Shown in pieces: positions 39,705 through 48,425 of a stretch of 64,000 nt of DNA. A model generated the notes under the pieces. It was not told the origin of the DNA and searched no databases. It was given only the letters and a program-made list of their open reading frames with translations. Each line of letters starts with the position of its first letter. The stretch's first letter is position 1. Made by a program: the position numbers and the translations under genes. This DNA is from Streptomyces sp. SCSIO 75703 (GTDB lineage: Bacteria; Actinomycetota; Actinomycetes; Streptomycetales; Streptomycetaceae): contig NZ_CP144555.1 in the NCBI RefSeq assembly GCF_036607905.1, positions 496,001 through 560,000 of the forward strand, read 5' to 3'.

Positions 39705-40396
39705 GCACCCGGACCGCCATCGTCACGGGCGCCGCGAGCGGCATCGGCGCCGCCGTCGCCCACCGGCTGCGCGAACGCGGGTGGATCGTCGCCTCCATCG
39801 CGCTGGAACCCGCCGCCGACGCCGACCACTCCACGGTCGCCGACGTGTCCGACCCGCGGGCCATGGCCGACGCCGTCGCCGGCATCGGGCGGGCCCTCGG
39901 CCCGGTGCACGCCGCGGTGGCCTGCGCCGGCCACTACGAGGAGATCCCGGCACTGGAGATCAGCCCCGAGCGGTGGCACCGGATGCTCCGGGTGCACGTC
40001 GGCGGGCTGCTCCACCTGGCGCAGGCGACGCTGCCGCAGATGACGGCGCGCCGCTCGGGCCGCTTCGTCGGCATCGCCTCCGAACGCGCCGTCGGCGGCG
40101 GGCACCACGACGCCCACTACGCGGCGGCCAAGGCCGCGGCCCTGAGCCTGCTGCGCAGCGTCGCCGCCGAGGCGGCCGGCACCGGCGTGCTGGTCAACGC
40201 CGTCGCCCCCGGCCCCTGCGACACGCCGCTGCTGCCGGCCGACTCCTGGGAGCGGCGGGAGGAGTACGTGTCCGGGCTGCCGGCCGGCCGGATCGCCCAG
40301 CCCTTCGAGGTGGCCGAACTGGTCCGCCACCTCGTCGAGGACGACGTCCACACCCACGGCGAAGTGCTGCCGGTCAACAGCGGGACGGTGATCTGA
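39701..40396 (+). CDS. Short-chain dehydrogenase/reductase (canonical)
   Basis: 231 residues from ATG 39701, overlapping the permease stop by 4 nt (ATGA). TGAASGIG binds NAD(P), the segment AVACAGHYEE replaces NNAG, Ser is in FVGIASERAVGG, and the catalytic YxxxK is HYAAAKAAALS. It should oxidise or reduce an alcohol/ketone in the pathway encoded by this operon. The substrate is unknown. Confidence 0.9.
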   Translation: MSTRTAIVTGAASGIGAAVAHRLRERGWIVASIALEPAADADHSTVADVSDPRAMADAVAGIGRALGPVHAAVACAGHYEEIPALEISPERWHRMLRVHVGGLLHLAQATLPQMTARRSGRFVGIASERAVGGGHHDAHYAAAKAAALSLLRSVAAEAAGTGVLVNAVAPGPCDTPLLPADSWERREEYVSGLPAGRIAQPFEVAELVRHLVEDDVHTHGEVLPVNSGTVI

Positions 40397-40398
40397 CG

Positions 40399-41142
40399 AT
40401 GTCCACCCCACGCGTCGCCCTCGTCACGGGCGTCGACACCGACCTGGGCGCGGCGGTCGCCCGCCGGCTCGGCGCCGACGGCGTCCGGGTCGTCGGCCAC
40501 CACCGCCCGGGGTCCGCCCCCGGGGACACCGGCCCCCTGGCGGGGACGGTCACCGCCGCTCCCGCGGACCCGGACGCGGTCCGGGACGCCGTCGGGCGGG
40601 CGGCGGACCTCCTCGGCCGCCTGGACGTCCTCGCCGTCTGCCACGCCCGCCCGCACCGGGCGCCGCTGGACGCCCTCGGGCCCGAGGAGTTCTGGGCGCA
40701 CGTCGACGACACCCTCACCGGCGCGTTCCTCTTCGCCCGCGCCGCGGCCCCGCACCTGTCCCGCGACGGCGGCGGCCGGATCGTGCTGACCGCGTCGATG
40801 TGGCACGTGGGCGGGCCGGGGCTCGCGGCGGTCGCCACGGCCGCCGGGGGGATCGTCGCCCTCACCAAGACCCTCACCCGTGACCTGGGCCCGCTCGGTG
40901 TCGGCGTCAACGCCGTCGTCCCCGGGCTGGTCGACGGGGAGTGGCTGGAGTGCGACGCCGCCGGGCTCGGCACGGACCCCGCGGCGCTGCGCGAGCACCC
41001 GGGACGTTCCGTCCCCACCGGCCGGCTCGGCACCCCCGACCAGGTCGCGGCCACCGTCGCGGTCCTGGCGGACGGGCGGCTCGGCGCGGCCGTCGGCCAG
41101 AGCATCAACGTCAACGGCGGACACCTCCGCACCCGAACCTAG
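40399..41142 (+). CDS. SDR-fold protein without catalytic Tyr and Lys
   Basis: 247 residues from ATG 40399, two bases after the previous stop. The SDR fold is clear (VALVTGVDTDLGAAVARRL, RIVLTASMWHVGG, VNAVVPGLVDGEW, SINVNGGHL), but the cofactor loop is TGVDTDLG instead of TGxxxGIG, and the YxxxK site reads V145-A-T-A-A149, so both catalytic residues are gone. The Ser (S133) remains. It may be a non-catalytic subunit of the preceding SDR, or use another mechanism. Confidence 0.85.
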   Translation: MSTPRVALVTGVDTDLGAAVARRLGADGVRVVGHHRPGSAPGDTGPLAGTVTAAPADPDAVRDAVGRAADLLGRLDVLAVCHARPHRAPLDALGPEEFWAHVDDTLTGAFLFARAAAPHLSRDGGGRIVLTASMWHVGGPGLAAVATAAGGIVALTKTLTRDLGPLGVGVNAVVPGLVDGEWLECDAAGLGTDPAALREHPGRSVPTGRLGTPDQVAATVAVLADGRLGAAVGQSINVNGGHLRTRT

Positions 41143-41153
41143 GAAGCAGACAC

Positions 41154-42107
41154 GTGACCACCTCGTCTCCCGTCCCACCCGAGGACCCCACCGTCCTGCC
41201 CAGGTACGCCGGCTGGTCCACCTTCGCCCGCCTGCCCCGGCTGGAGGACGTCGGCCACGCCGACATCGCCGTCGTCGGGGTGCCCTTCGACAGCGCCGTC
41301 ACCTACCGTCCCGGGGCCCGGTTCGGCCCCTCCGCCATCCGCTCGGCGTCCCGGCTGATCCGCGGCTACAACCCGGCGCTGAACGTCAAGCCGTTCGAGG
41401 TGTGCCAGGCCGCCGACGCCGGCGACGTGCCGTGCAACCCGTTCGACATCGGGGCCGCGATCAGCCAGATCGAGGAGTCGCTGACCCGGCTGGCCACGGC
41501 CGGGACCCGGCTGGTCGTCCTCGGCGGCGACCATTCGGTGGCGCTGCCCGCGCTGCGCGCCGTGCACGCGGTGCACGGACCGGTCGCCCTCGTCCACTTC
41601 GACGCCCACCTGGACACCTGGGACGCGTACTACGGGGCCGAGCTGACCCACGGCACGCCGTTCCGCCGTGCCTTCGAGGAGAACCTGCTGCTGCCGGACC
41701 GCAGTTGCCACATCGGCATCCGCGGCTCGGTCTACGACCCGGCCGACTTCGAGGACGACGAACGGCTCGGCTTCACCACCGTGCACTGCCGGGACATCGA
41801 GACGCACGGCATCGGCTCGGTCATCGAACGCGTCCACCGCCGGGTCGGTGACGCCCCGGTCTACGTCTCGGTCGACATCGACGTCCTCGACCCGGCCCAC
41901 GCCCCCGGCACCGGCACCCCCGAGGCCGGCGGCATGACCAGCCGGGAACTGCTCCAGGTGATCCGCAGCCTGTCCACGCTCACCGTGGTCGGCGCCGACG
42001 TCGTCGAGGTCTCCCCGGCCTACGACCACGCCGAGATCACGGCGGTGGCCGCGGCCAACGTCACCTGGGAATTCCTGTCCCTCTACGCGAAGGCGGTCGG
42101 CTCATGA
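41154..42107 (+). CDS. Agmatinase/ureohydrolase-family enzyme
   Basis: 317 residues from GTG 41154 (AGGAAG upstream). The binuclear manganese motifs are intact: GGDHSVALP, ALVHFDAHLDTWD and VSVDIDVLDPAHAPGTGTPEAGGM. RPGARFGPSAIRSASRLIRGYN is typical of agmatinases and guanidinobutyrases. It releases urea from a guanidino compound. In this operon the substrate could be agmatine, guanidinobutyrate or another guanidino acid; the sequence alone does not decide. Confidence 0.93.
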   Translation: MTTSSPVPPEDPTVLPRYAGWSTFARLPRLEDVGHADIAVVGVPFDSAVTYRPGARFGPSAIRSASRLIRGYNPALNVKPFEVCQAADAGDVPCNPFDIGAAISQIEESLTRLATAGTRLVVLGGDHSVALPALRAVHAVHGPVALVHFDAHLDTWDAYYGAELTHGTPFRRAFEENLLLPDRSCHIGIRGSVYDPADFEDDERLGFTTVHCRDIETHGIGSVIERVHRRVGDAPVYVSVDIDVLDPAHAPGTGTPEAGGMTSRELLQVIRSLSTLTVVGADVVEVSPAYDHAEITAVAAANVTWEFLSLYAKAVGS

Positions 42108-42994
42108 CGGAGACCACCCCGGCGGTACCGGTCGCCTGGCCGGGCGGCGCGCGCTGCGCCGTGGCGTTCACCTTCGACGTGGACGCCGAGTCGCCCCTGC
42201 TGTCCACCGACCCGTCCCTCGCCGACCGGATGGGCGTCATGTCCCACCAGGCGTACGGGCCGCTGGTCGGGGTGCCCCGGCTGCTCGACGTCCTCGACGG
42301 CCTCCAGGTGCCCGGCACGTTCTTCGTACCCGGCTACACGGCACACCGGCACCCGGGCGCCGTACGGGCCATCGCCGACGGCGGCCACGACATCGCCCAC
42401 CACGGCTACCTGCACGAATCGCTGGTAGGGGTGGACGAGCGGGCCGAACGCGACTACCTGGAGCGCGGGCTGGAGGCGCTGGAGTCGCTGACCGGCCGCC
42501 GCCCGGCGGGCTACCGGGCGCCGATGTGGGAGATGAACTGGCGCACCCCGGGCCTGCTGCACGAGTACGGCTTCCTGTACGACTCCACGCTCATGGACGC
42601 CGACCACCCCTACGAACTGGCGGTCGGCGACGACGGCGCGTCCCTGGTGGAGCTGCCGGTGAGCTGGGCGCTGGACGACTGGCAGCAGTACTGCTTCGTC
42701 CCCGGATTCTCCGGCACCGGACTGATCGAGACGCCCGCCAAGGCGATCGAACTGTGGGAGGCCGAACTGGACGCCATGCGTGCCTGCGGCGGCCTGTGGA
42801 TCCTCACCAACCACCCCTTCCTCAGCGGCCGGCCCGGCCGCGCCGCGGCCCTGCGCGACTTCATCGCCCGGGTCCGCGAGCACGACGACGTCTGGATCGC
42901 CGGACTCGACGAGATCGCCCGGCACGTCCGGGCCCAGGGCCTCGACCCCCGTTCACTCACCCGGCCGCAGACCGCGGTCGCGGACCACGCCTGA
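42104..42994 (+). CDS. Polysaccharide-deacetylase-fold amidohydrolase (PuuE/allantoinase-like)
   Basis: 296 residues from ATG 42104, overlapping the ureohydrolase stop by 4 nt (ATGA). The NodB-fold start VAFTFDVDAESPLL gives the metal Asp; DIAHHGYLHESL gives the two His ligands; GYRAPMWEMNWRT matches the conserved substrate-binding motif. No signal peptide is present, so it acts in the cytoplasm, unlike true polysaccharide deacetylases. This branch includes PuuE allantoinase and cyclic-imide hydrolases, which open cyclic ureides or imides. That fits a PucR-controlled nitrogen pathway. Confidence 0.85.
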   Translation: MTETTPAVPVAWPGGARCAVAFTFDVDAESPLLSTDPSLADRMGVMSHQAYGPLVGVPRLLDVLDGLQVPGTFFVPGYTAHRHPGAVRAIADGGHDIAHHGYLHESLVGVDERAERDYLERGLEALESLTGRRPAGYRAPMWEMNWRTPGLLHEYGFLYDSTLMDADHPYELAVGDDGASLVELPVSWALDDWQQYCFVPGFSGTGLIETPAKAIELWEAELDAMRACGGLWILTNHPFLSGRPGRAAALRDFIARVREHDDVWIAGLDEIARHVRAQGLDPRSLTRPQTAVADHA

Positions 42995-43009
42995 ACAGGA
43001 GCCATCCAG

Positions 43010-44026
43010 ATGAGCACCACCACGTACGACCCCGAGACGCTGCGCGAGGCCTACCGGCACGTGTGGTTCGTGGTCGCCCGTTCCGAGGACATCGGCACCC
43101 CGCAGCCGGCCCAGCTCCTCGACCAGCCGCTCGTCGTCTTCCGGGCGGAGGACGGCACCCCGCACGTGCTGGACCGGCGCTGCGTCCACCGCGGCGGGGA
43201 CCTGTCCATGGGCAAGGTCATCGGCTCCTCCGTGCAGTGCCCCTACCACGGCTGGCGGTTCGACGGGGCGAGCGGCGGCTGCTCGCACATCCCCTCGCTG
43301 GCCGGCGAGGGCCGCATCCCGCCGAAGGCGGCGGTGCGCAGCTACCCGGCGGTGGAGCGGTTCGGCCACGTGTGGACCTGCCTCGGGGACCCGGTCTTCG
43401 ACCTGCCGCACCCGCCGGAGATCGCCGACCTCACCCTGGAGTGGCGGGCGGCCCGGCCCATCCCGGCCAAGTGCGGTTTCATGGCGGCCACGGAGAACTT
43501 CCGCGACATGGCCCACTTCCCCTTCGTCCACGAGGAGTCGATGGGCGAGGTGAACCCGGTCGTGCCCGACCTGACCGTCGAGCGCGAGGGCCGCGAGGTC
43601 CGGGCCTCCTACCACTACCCGCGGGTGCCCGGCGCCGACTTCTCCAGCGCGGGCGACTCCTGGATGCACTACCACTCCTACGCGCCCGGCATCGCCACGA
43701 TCCTGTACGACTTCGGGCCGGAGATCGGCAAGCGGTACCTGATGGACTTCCCGTCGCCGGTCTCCTACGACGAGTGCGTGATCTACTGGGCCGTCGCCAC
43801 CGACCAGGACTTCACCGGCGGCTCGGTGGACGAGATCCTCGCCCTGGAGACGGTCGTCTTCAACGAGGACACCCCGATCCTGGAGGGGCTGCGCCCGCGC
43901 GAGGTGCCGCTCGCGGACCAGGCCCTGGAGGTGTCCTGCCCGGCGGACATCTACACGCTCAACTACCGCCGGGCCACCAAGTTCGCCGTCGACACCATCC
44001 TCAAGTCCCGGAGGCCGGGCCCGTGA
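43010..44026 (+). CDS. Rieske non-heme iron oxygenase, alpha subunit
   Basis: 338 residues from ATG 43010 (CAGGAG 11 nt upstream). The Rieske cluster motif is CVH...CPYHGW (C-x-H, 17 residues, C-x-x-H) at about 57-83. The mononuclear iron site is ENFRDMAHFPFVHE, giving N-x-x-D-x-x-H-x(4)-H. Size and form are those of one-component-terminal oxygenases such as vanillate or stachydrine demethylases, which hydroxylate or demethylate small molecules. Electrons should come from the reductase encoded next, overlapping by 4 nt. Confidence 0.94.
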   Translation: MSTTTYDPETLREAYRHVWFVVARSEDIGTPQPAQLLDQPLVVFRAEDGTPHVLDRRCVHRGGDLSMGKVIGSSVQCPYHGWRFDGASGGCSHIPSLAGEGRIPPKAAVRSYPAVERFGHVWTCLGDPVFDLPHPPEIADLTLEWRAARPIPAKCGFMAATENFRDMAHFPFVHEESMGEVNPVVPDLTVEREGREVRASYHYPRVPGADFSSAGDSWMHYHSYAPGIATILYDFGPEIGKRYLMDFPSPVSYDECVIYWAVATDQDFTGGSVDEILALETVVFNEDTPILEGLRPREVPLADQALEVSCPADIYTLNYRRATKFAVDTILKSRRPGP

Positions 44027-44967
44027 GACTGCGTCTGACCTCGGTCCGCTACGAGGCCGATCAGATCGTCTCCCTGGAGTTCGCCGATCCCACGGGGGCG
44101 CCCCTGCCCCCGTGGGGCCCCGGCGCCCACCTGGAGATCCGGCTCCCGTCCGGTCTGATCCGGCACTACTCGCTGTGCGGCGATCCGGCCCGCGCGGACC
44201 GCTACCGGGTGGCCGTGCTCCGGGTGGCCGCCGGGCGCGGCGGCTCCCGCGAGATCCACGACACCCTGCGGGTGGGCACGCTGCTGGAGGTGTCCGCGCC
44301 GCGGGACACCTTCGCGCTGGCCGAGGCCGATCACCACCTGCTGATCGCGGGCGGCATCGGCGTCACCCCGATCCTCACCATGGCCGAGCACCTCGCCTCC
44401 CGCGGCCACCCCTCGTGGCGGCTGGTGTACGGGGGACGCAGCCGGGACGCCATGGCGTTCGGGGACCGGGTGGCCCGGCTCCCGCAGGGCCGGGCGGAGG
44501 TGGTCTGCCAGGACGAACGGGGGCTGCCCGACCTGGACGCCGCGATCGCGGAGCTGCCCGAGGGCGCGCACGTCTACTGCTGCGGGCCCGCGCCGATGAT
44601 CGAGAACGCCACGGGGCTGTGCGGCCGCCGGCCGGACCTGGTGCTGCACACCGAGCGGTTCGCGGCGGCCCCGGCCCGGCCGGCCTCCTCGGAGGACGGC
44701 GCCTTCGAGGTGGAGCTGGCCGAGAGCGGGCAGGTCCTGAAGGTGCCGGCGGACCGCAGCGTCCTCGACGTGGTCCGCGAGGTGCTACCGGACGTCGCGT
44801 ACTCGTGCGAGAGCGGGTTCTGCGGCACCTGCGAGACCGGGCTGCTGTCCGGGGCCGCCGAGCACCGCGACGACCTCCTCACGGAGGCGGAACGCGACGC
44901 GCAGCGGTCCATGATGATCTGCGTCTCCCGGGCCCGGCCCGGCGAACGCCTCGTCCTGCGCCTCTGA
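44023..44967 (+). CDS. Ferredoxin-NAD(P) reductase of Rieske oxygenase (VanB-like)
   Basis: 314 residues from GTG 44023, overlapping the oxygenase stop (GTGA). Flavin-binding RHYSLCGDP, NAD-binding LLIAGGIGVTPILTMAEHL and YCCGPAPMIE, and a C-terminal plant-type 2Fe-2S domain with CESGFCGTCETG plus a last Cys in MMICVSRA. This is the FMN/FAD-NAD-ferredoxin order of phthalate dioxygenase reductase and VanB. It passes electrons from NAD(P)H to the Rieske centre. Confidence 0.94.
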   Translation: MRLRLTSVRYEADQIVSLEFADPTGAPLPPWGPGAHLEIRLPSGLIRHYSLCGDPARADRYRVAVLRVAAGRGGSREIHDTLRVGTLLEVSAPRDTFALAEADHHLLIAGGIGVTPILTMAEHLASRGHPSWRLVYGGRSRDAMAFGDRVARLPQGRAEVVCQDERGLPDLDAAIAELPEGAHVYCCGPAPMIENATGLCGRRPDLVLHTERFAAAPARPASSEDGAFEVELAESGQVLKVPADRSVLDVVREVLPDVAYSCESGFCGTCETGLLSGAAEHRDDLLTEAERDAQRSMMICVSRARPGERLVLRL

Positions 44968-45039
44968 CCCCGGGGAGGCGGCATGTGCCAGACTGGTCGG
45001 CCCCACGGGTCGTCACGGCCCTGGCCAGGGAGAACGAAC

Positions 45040-46206
45040 ATGGTTGTGCCGCCACCCGCGGGGGCCGGGAACACGCCTCCGGTATCCGACACCGCCCATG
45101 CCGGCCTGGTCACGCTGCGGGACCTGGTCGGCGAACGGTCCCTCGGCATGCGCACCAGTGTCGGCCCCGCCGACCTGGACCGGCCCGTCCACTACCTGTA
45201 CCCGACCGAGCTCCACGACCCGAGCCCGTACCTCCAGGGCCACGAGCTGATCCTGACCGTGGGCATGCCCGTCCTCGCCGCGGACGACATCGACGGCTAC
45301 GTACGGCTGCTGCGCCGCAGCCGGGTCACCGCGCTCGGGCTCGGCCTGGGCGAGCACTTCGCCGAGCCGCCACCGGCCCTCCTCGACGCCTGCCGGCAGG
45401 CGTCCCTGCCGCTGGTGACGATCGAGGCCGGCAAGCCGTTCCGCACCCTGGTGGACTGGGTGAGCAACTGGCGGGACGCCGAACGCGAACGGGACCTGCG
45501 CGAACGCGAGCTGGGCGCGCTGCTGAAGTGGTGCGCCTCGGGCACCCTCGGCGTCCGGCCCACCGAGGAACTGCTCGCCCGGGGCGGGCTGGAGGGGACC
45601 CCGGTCCTGGTGGCCGCCTTCTCGCGGGAGACGCACGAGCGGGTGCACCGGGACGCCCTGGAGACCGGCGCGGCGGTCGGCGTCTTCGACGACGTCGTCA
45701 TGGCGCTGACCGCGCACACCGACGCGGCGGTGCACCGCATCCGCGCCACCGGCCTGAACTGCGGCATCTCCGTCGCCCCCGACGCGGGCGCGCTCAGCCG
45801 CGCGGTGCCGGAGGCGCTGGAGGCGCTGCGGGCGGCCCGGGGCGGGGCGCGCATGGTCCACGCCCGGGACATCAACACCCTGGAGGCGCTGCTCGCCTCC
45901 GTGCCGAGCCTGCGGCTGGTGCCGTTCGTCCAGCACTTCGTCGTCCCCCTGGTCGAGTACGACGCGACCCACCGCACGCAGCTCGTGGCGACGCTGGACG
46001 CCTTCCTGGAGCACAACGCCAACCCGGCGGCGACCGCCTCGACGCTGTACGTGCACGTCAACACCCTGCGCAACCGGCTGCTGAAGATCGGCGAGATCAC
46101 CGGCGCCGACCCGTACCTGGAAGAGAACCGGATCGGCTACCGCATCGGCCTGTGGTCGGCCAAACGCATGGGCCACACCGGCCTCGACCCCCGGCCGGGC
46201 CCCTGA
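45040..46206 (+). CDS. PucR-family transcriptional regulator
   Basis: 388 residues from ATG 45040 (CAGGGAG upstream); an in-frame start at 44983 lacks a ribosome site. The N-terminal PucR domain (VHYLYPTELHDPSPYLQGHELILTVGMP read as two strands) senses a metabolite. The C-terminal HTH_30 reads TLDAFLEHNANPAATASTLYVHVNTLRNRLLKIGE. PucR proteins govern purine or other nitrogen-compound catabolism. It is the last gene of the Rieske operon and likely its activator. Confidence 0.92.
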   Translation: MVVPPPAGAGNTPPVSDTAHAGLVTLRDLVGERSLGMRTSVGPADLDRPVHYLYPTELHDPSPYLQGHELILTVGMPVLAADDIDGYVRLLRRSRVTALGLGLGEHFAEPPPALLDACRQASLPLVTIEAGKPFRTLVDWVSNWRDAERERDLRERELGALLKWCASGTLGVRPTEELLARGGLEGTPVLVAAFSRETHERVHRDALETGAAVGVFDDVVMALTAHTDAAVHRIRATGLNCGISVAPDAGALSRAVPEALEALRAARGGARMVHARDINTLEALLASVPSLRLVPFVQHFVVPLVEYDATHRTQLVATLDAFLEHNANPAATASTLYVHVNTLRNRLLKIGEITGADPYLEENRIGYRIGLWSAKRMGHTGLDPRPGP

Positions 46207-46252
46207 CGGACCGCCCGGGGCACCCCCGCGGGCGGCGCCCCGGGCGGTCCGT
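46206..46252 (+). terminator. Terminator after pucR-like gene
   Basis: A perfect 16-bp stem (46206-46221 with 46237-46252), 15-nt loop, starting on the stop codon. Confidence 0.85.
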
Positions 46253-46433
46253 CTACCGTCGACGGCACGGGCACGGCGCGGGCACGGCGCGGGCCGCCCG
46301 GCCACGGCACCGGCGGCCCGGCGGGGTCCCCCGGCACCGGCGGGCGGGTGGTCCTCCCGGCACCGACGGGCGGACGGGTTCCGCAGGCCGGTCCGGACGC
46401 CGGGGGCTCAGTCGTCCGCCGTCGCCCCTCCGC

Positions 46434-46470
46434 CCTCACCCGTCACCTGTCACCCGTCACCCGTCACCCG
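46434..46470. repeat. Heptad tandem repeat before transporter gene
   Basis: Five copies of a 7-bp unit (YGTCACC, first copy CCTCACC) end just before the GAGGAG ribosome site of the next gene. Its position in the leader might affect translation, or it may be slippage-prone filler. Confidence 0.7.
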
Positions 46471-46487
46471 TACGAGGAGTCTCTCCG

Positions 46488-47489
46488 TTGTCGTCGTCAT
46501 CCGGCCCGGTCCCGGCCCCGGTCTCCGCCGTGGCAGCGGCCATGGAACGCCATCAGGTCGCCCTCTACGTCGGGGCGCTGGTGGCCGGTGGCCTGGCAGG
46601 CCGGCTCGCTCCCGGCGGGGGCCCCGGCCTGGAGCACGCGATCAACCCGGTGCTGGCCGCGCTGCTGTACGTGACGTTCCTCCAGGTGCCGGCGGCGGAG
46701 CTGTTCCGCTCGCTGCGGGCCGGGCGGTTCCTGGCCGCCGCGCTGGTGGTGAACTTCGCGGTGGTGCCGCTGGTGGTCGCGGCGATGTTCCCCTTCCTCC
46801 CCGGCGACCCGGCCGTCCGCGTCGGGGTGCTGCTGGTGCTGCTGGCCCCCTGCGTCGACTACGTGATCGTCTTCTCCGGGCTCGCCGGAGGCAGCCGGCG
46901 GCTGGTCGCCGCGACACCGCTGCTGCTGCTCGCCCAGATGGTCCTGCTCCCGCTCTACCTGCTGCTGTTCCTCGGCTCGGGGCTGTCGGACGTGGTGGAG
47001 GCCGGTCCGTTCGCCGAGGCGTTCGTCGTCCTGATCGTCATCCCGCTGGCGCTCGCCTGGCTGACCCAGGCGTGGGCCGCCCGGCGCCGGGCGGGGCAGC
47101 GGACCGCCGACGCCCTGGGCACCGCGATGGTGCCGCTGATGTGCGCGACCCTGTTCGCGGTGGTGGCCTCCCAGGTGCCCAGACTGCGCGCCGGCGGCGG
47201 TCTGGGCGACGTGGGCGCGGTCGTGCCGTTCTACGTGGCCTTCCTCGTGGTGATGGCGTTCGCCGGGGTCGCGGTGGCCCGCGCCTTCCGGCTGGCCCCC
47301 CGCGACGGCCGGGCGATCGTCTTCACCGGCGCGACCCGCAACTCCCTGGTCGTGCTGCCCCTCGCCCTGGCCCTCCCGGACGACCTGGCCGTCGCGGCGG
47401 TCGTGGTGGTCACCCAGACCCTGGTCGAGGTCGTCGGCATGGTCGTCTACGTCCGTGCGGTGCCCCGACTGGTGCCGGTGGCGGAGTGA
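46488..47489 (+). CDS. ACR3/bile-acid:sodium symporter-type transporter (arsenic-resistance-like)
   Basis: 333 residues from TTG 46488, chosen because GAGGAG lies 8-9 nt upstream; ATG 46542 is the alternative. About ten helices. LLVLLAPCVDYVIVFSGLAGG contains the Cys that is conserved in ACR3 arsenite exporters, and GATRNSLVVLPLALALP is the paired crossover motif of the BASS/ACR3 superfamily. It may export arsenite or carry organic anions. No arsR, arsC or arsenite-responsive genes lie nearby, so an arsenic role is not proven. Confidence 0.85.
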   Translation: MSSSSGPVPAPVSAVAAAMERHQVALYVGALVAGGLAGRLAPGGGPGLEHAINPVLAALLYVTFLQVPAAELFRSLRAGRFLAAALVVNFAVVPLVVAAMFPFLPGDPAVRVGVLLVLLAPCVDYVIVFSGLAGGSRRLVAATPLLLLAQMVLLPLYLLLFLGSGLSDVVEAGPFAEAFVVLIVIPLALAWLTQAWAARRRAGQRTADALGTAMVPLMCATLFAVVASQVPRLRAGGGLGDVGAVVPFYVAFLVVMAFAGVAVARAFRLAPRDGRAIVFTGATRNSLVVLPLALALPDDLAVAAVVVVTQTLVEVVGMVVYVRAVPRLVPVAE

Positions 47490-47681
47490 GCGCCCCTGTC
47501 CGCGGACGTCACGGTCCCCGGAGCTGATGCGGCGGCCGGCCGTTCACGCAGCGCCGTGGTGGCCCGGTCGACTCGTCGAGGAACCGACAACGGAGCGGGC
47601 CGGGGCCGCTGACGGCCGTGGGACGGCGAAGCCGGGCTCGGTGAGGTTCACCGGCGGGGGCTTCGCCGTCCTGCGGAGCAG

Positions 47682-47861
47682 TCAGGTCTGCCCGGCGTCC
47701 TCCTCGGCGTCATCACCGGGAGCAACGTCCGAGGCTCCTTCGGCTGTGCCGGACGCCGACGTCGTGCTCACCTGTAGCCACCCGTCCGTACCGAACATCT
47801 CGATCAACTGCGACAGGTGGGCTCGGGCCATGCTGCGGCCGGGCAGCTCCCCCGTGGTCAC
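47682..47861 (-). CDS. Small hypothetical protein after HATPase gene, copy 2 module
   Basis: 59 residues from GTG 47861, overlapping the HATPase stop by 4 nt (GTGA). It contains SMARAHLSQLIEMFGTDGWLQVST and an acidic tail GDDAEEDAGQT. It occupies the same place as the gene at 16587-16934 but is not obviously similar. The function is unknown; translational coupling suggests it works with the ATPase. Confidence 0.7.
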   Translation of the reverse strand: MTTGELPGRSMARAHLSQLIEMFGTDGWLQVSTTSASGTAEGASDVAPGDDAEEDAGQT

Positions 47862-48274
47862 CCGCGCCCCTCCAGGTCCGCCCACACCTGCTTGCCCCAC
47901 GGCAGCGGGTCGGTACCCCAGTCCGCCGCCAGCTCCTCCACGAGTGCGAGGCCACGCCCGCTCTCGTTCTCGGGACCCGCGTCCCGGAGTACGGGGTGCC
48001 GCCGGGAGCAGTCGACGACGGCGACGCGCACCCGATGCGCCTCGGGCCGTTCGATCGTGATCCGGATGGAGTCCCGCCGGGCATGCTGCACGGCGTTCGC
48101 CACCAGTTCGGAGACGATCAGGGCCGCGTCGTCGGCCAGTTCCTCCAGGCCCCAGGCAGACAGGGCGACGCGGACCAGACGACGCGCGGTGGCGGCGCTC
48201 CCAGGCTCGCGCGGCAGGGTCTCGCGATACCCGGGGTGCCCGGTCGGGCGGGCCTGGGTTGCAGGTTGCGGCAT
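47858..48274 (-). CDS. HATPase (anti-sigma-like) protein, copy 2
   Basis: 138 residues from ATG 48274. The N-box LIVSELVANAVQHARRDS, G-box ENESGRGLALVEELAADWG and ending DPLPWGKQVWADL match the copy at 16952-17374 almost motif for motif. Even the sequence upstream of the start is similar between the two (GGCATGTCGGTCTGCT, then ATCGGCC, AGCCCCGGG and GGTCGCCGGGGCG), which indicates a duplication of gene plus leader. It is divergent from the XRE gene at 48426. Confidence 0.88.
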   Translation of the reverse strand: MPQPATQARPTGHPGYRETLPREPGSAATARRLVRVALSAWGLEELADDAALIVSELVANAVQHARRDSIRITIERPEAHRVRVAVVDCSRRHPVLRDAGPENESGRGLALVEELAADWGTDPLPWGKQVWADLEGRG

Positions 48275-48425
48275 GTCGGTCTGCTTCCTCCAGATCGGCC
48301 AGCCCCGGGGCCGTTCGCGCGGTCGCCGGGGCGCTTCGCGTTCAGGTAACCGGGGGGCGTGATCAGGCGGAGGAGCCAACCAGGGGGCCAGGGAGGGGCC
48401 ACACTGGATACCGAAGGGGGTCACC

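Noticed and set aside
46434..46470. Heptad repeat considered as CRISPR or iterons
   Set aside because: It is a 7-bp simple tandem repeat of only five units with no replication genes.
46488..47489. Calling the transporter a proven arsenite exporter
   Set aside because: The conserved Cys fits ACR3, but no arsR/arsC or other arsenic gene is near, so only a family-level call is supported.
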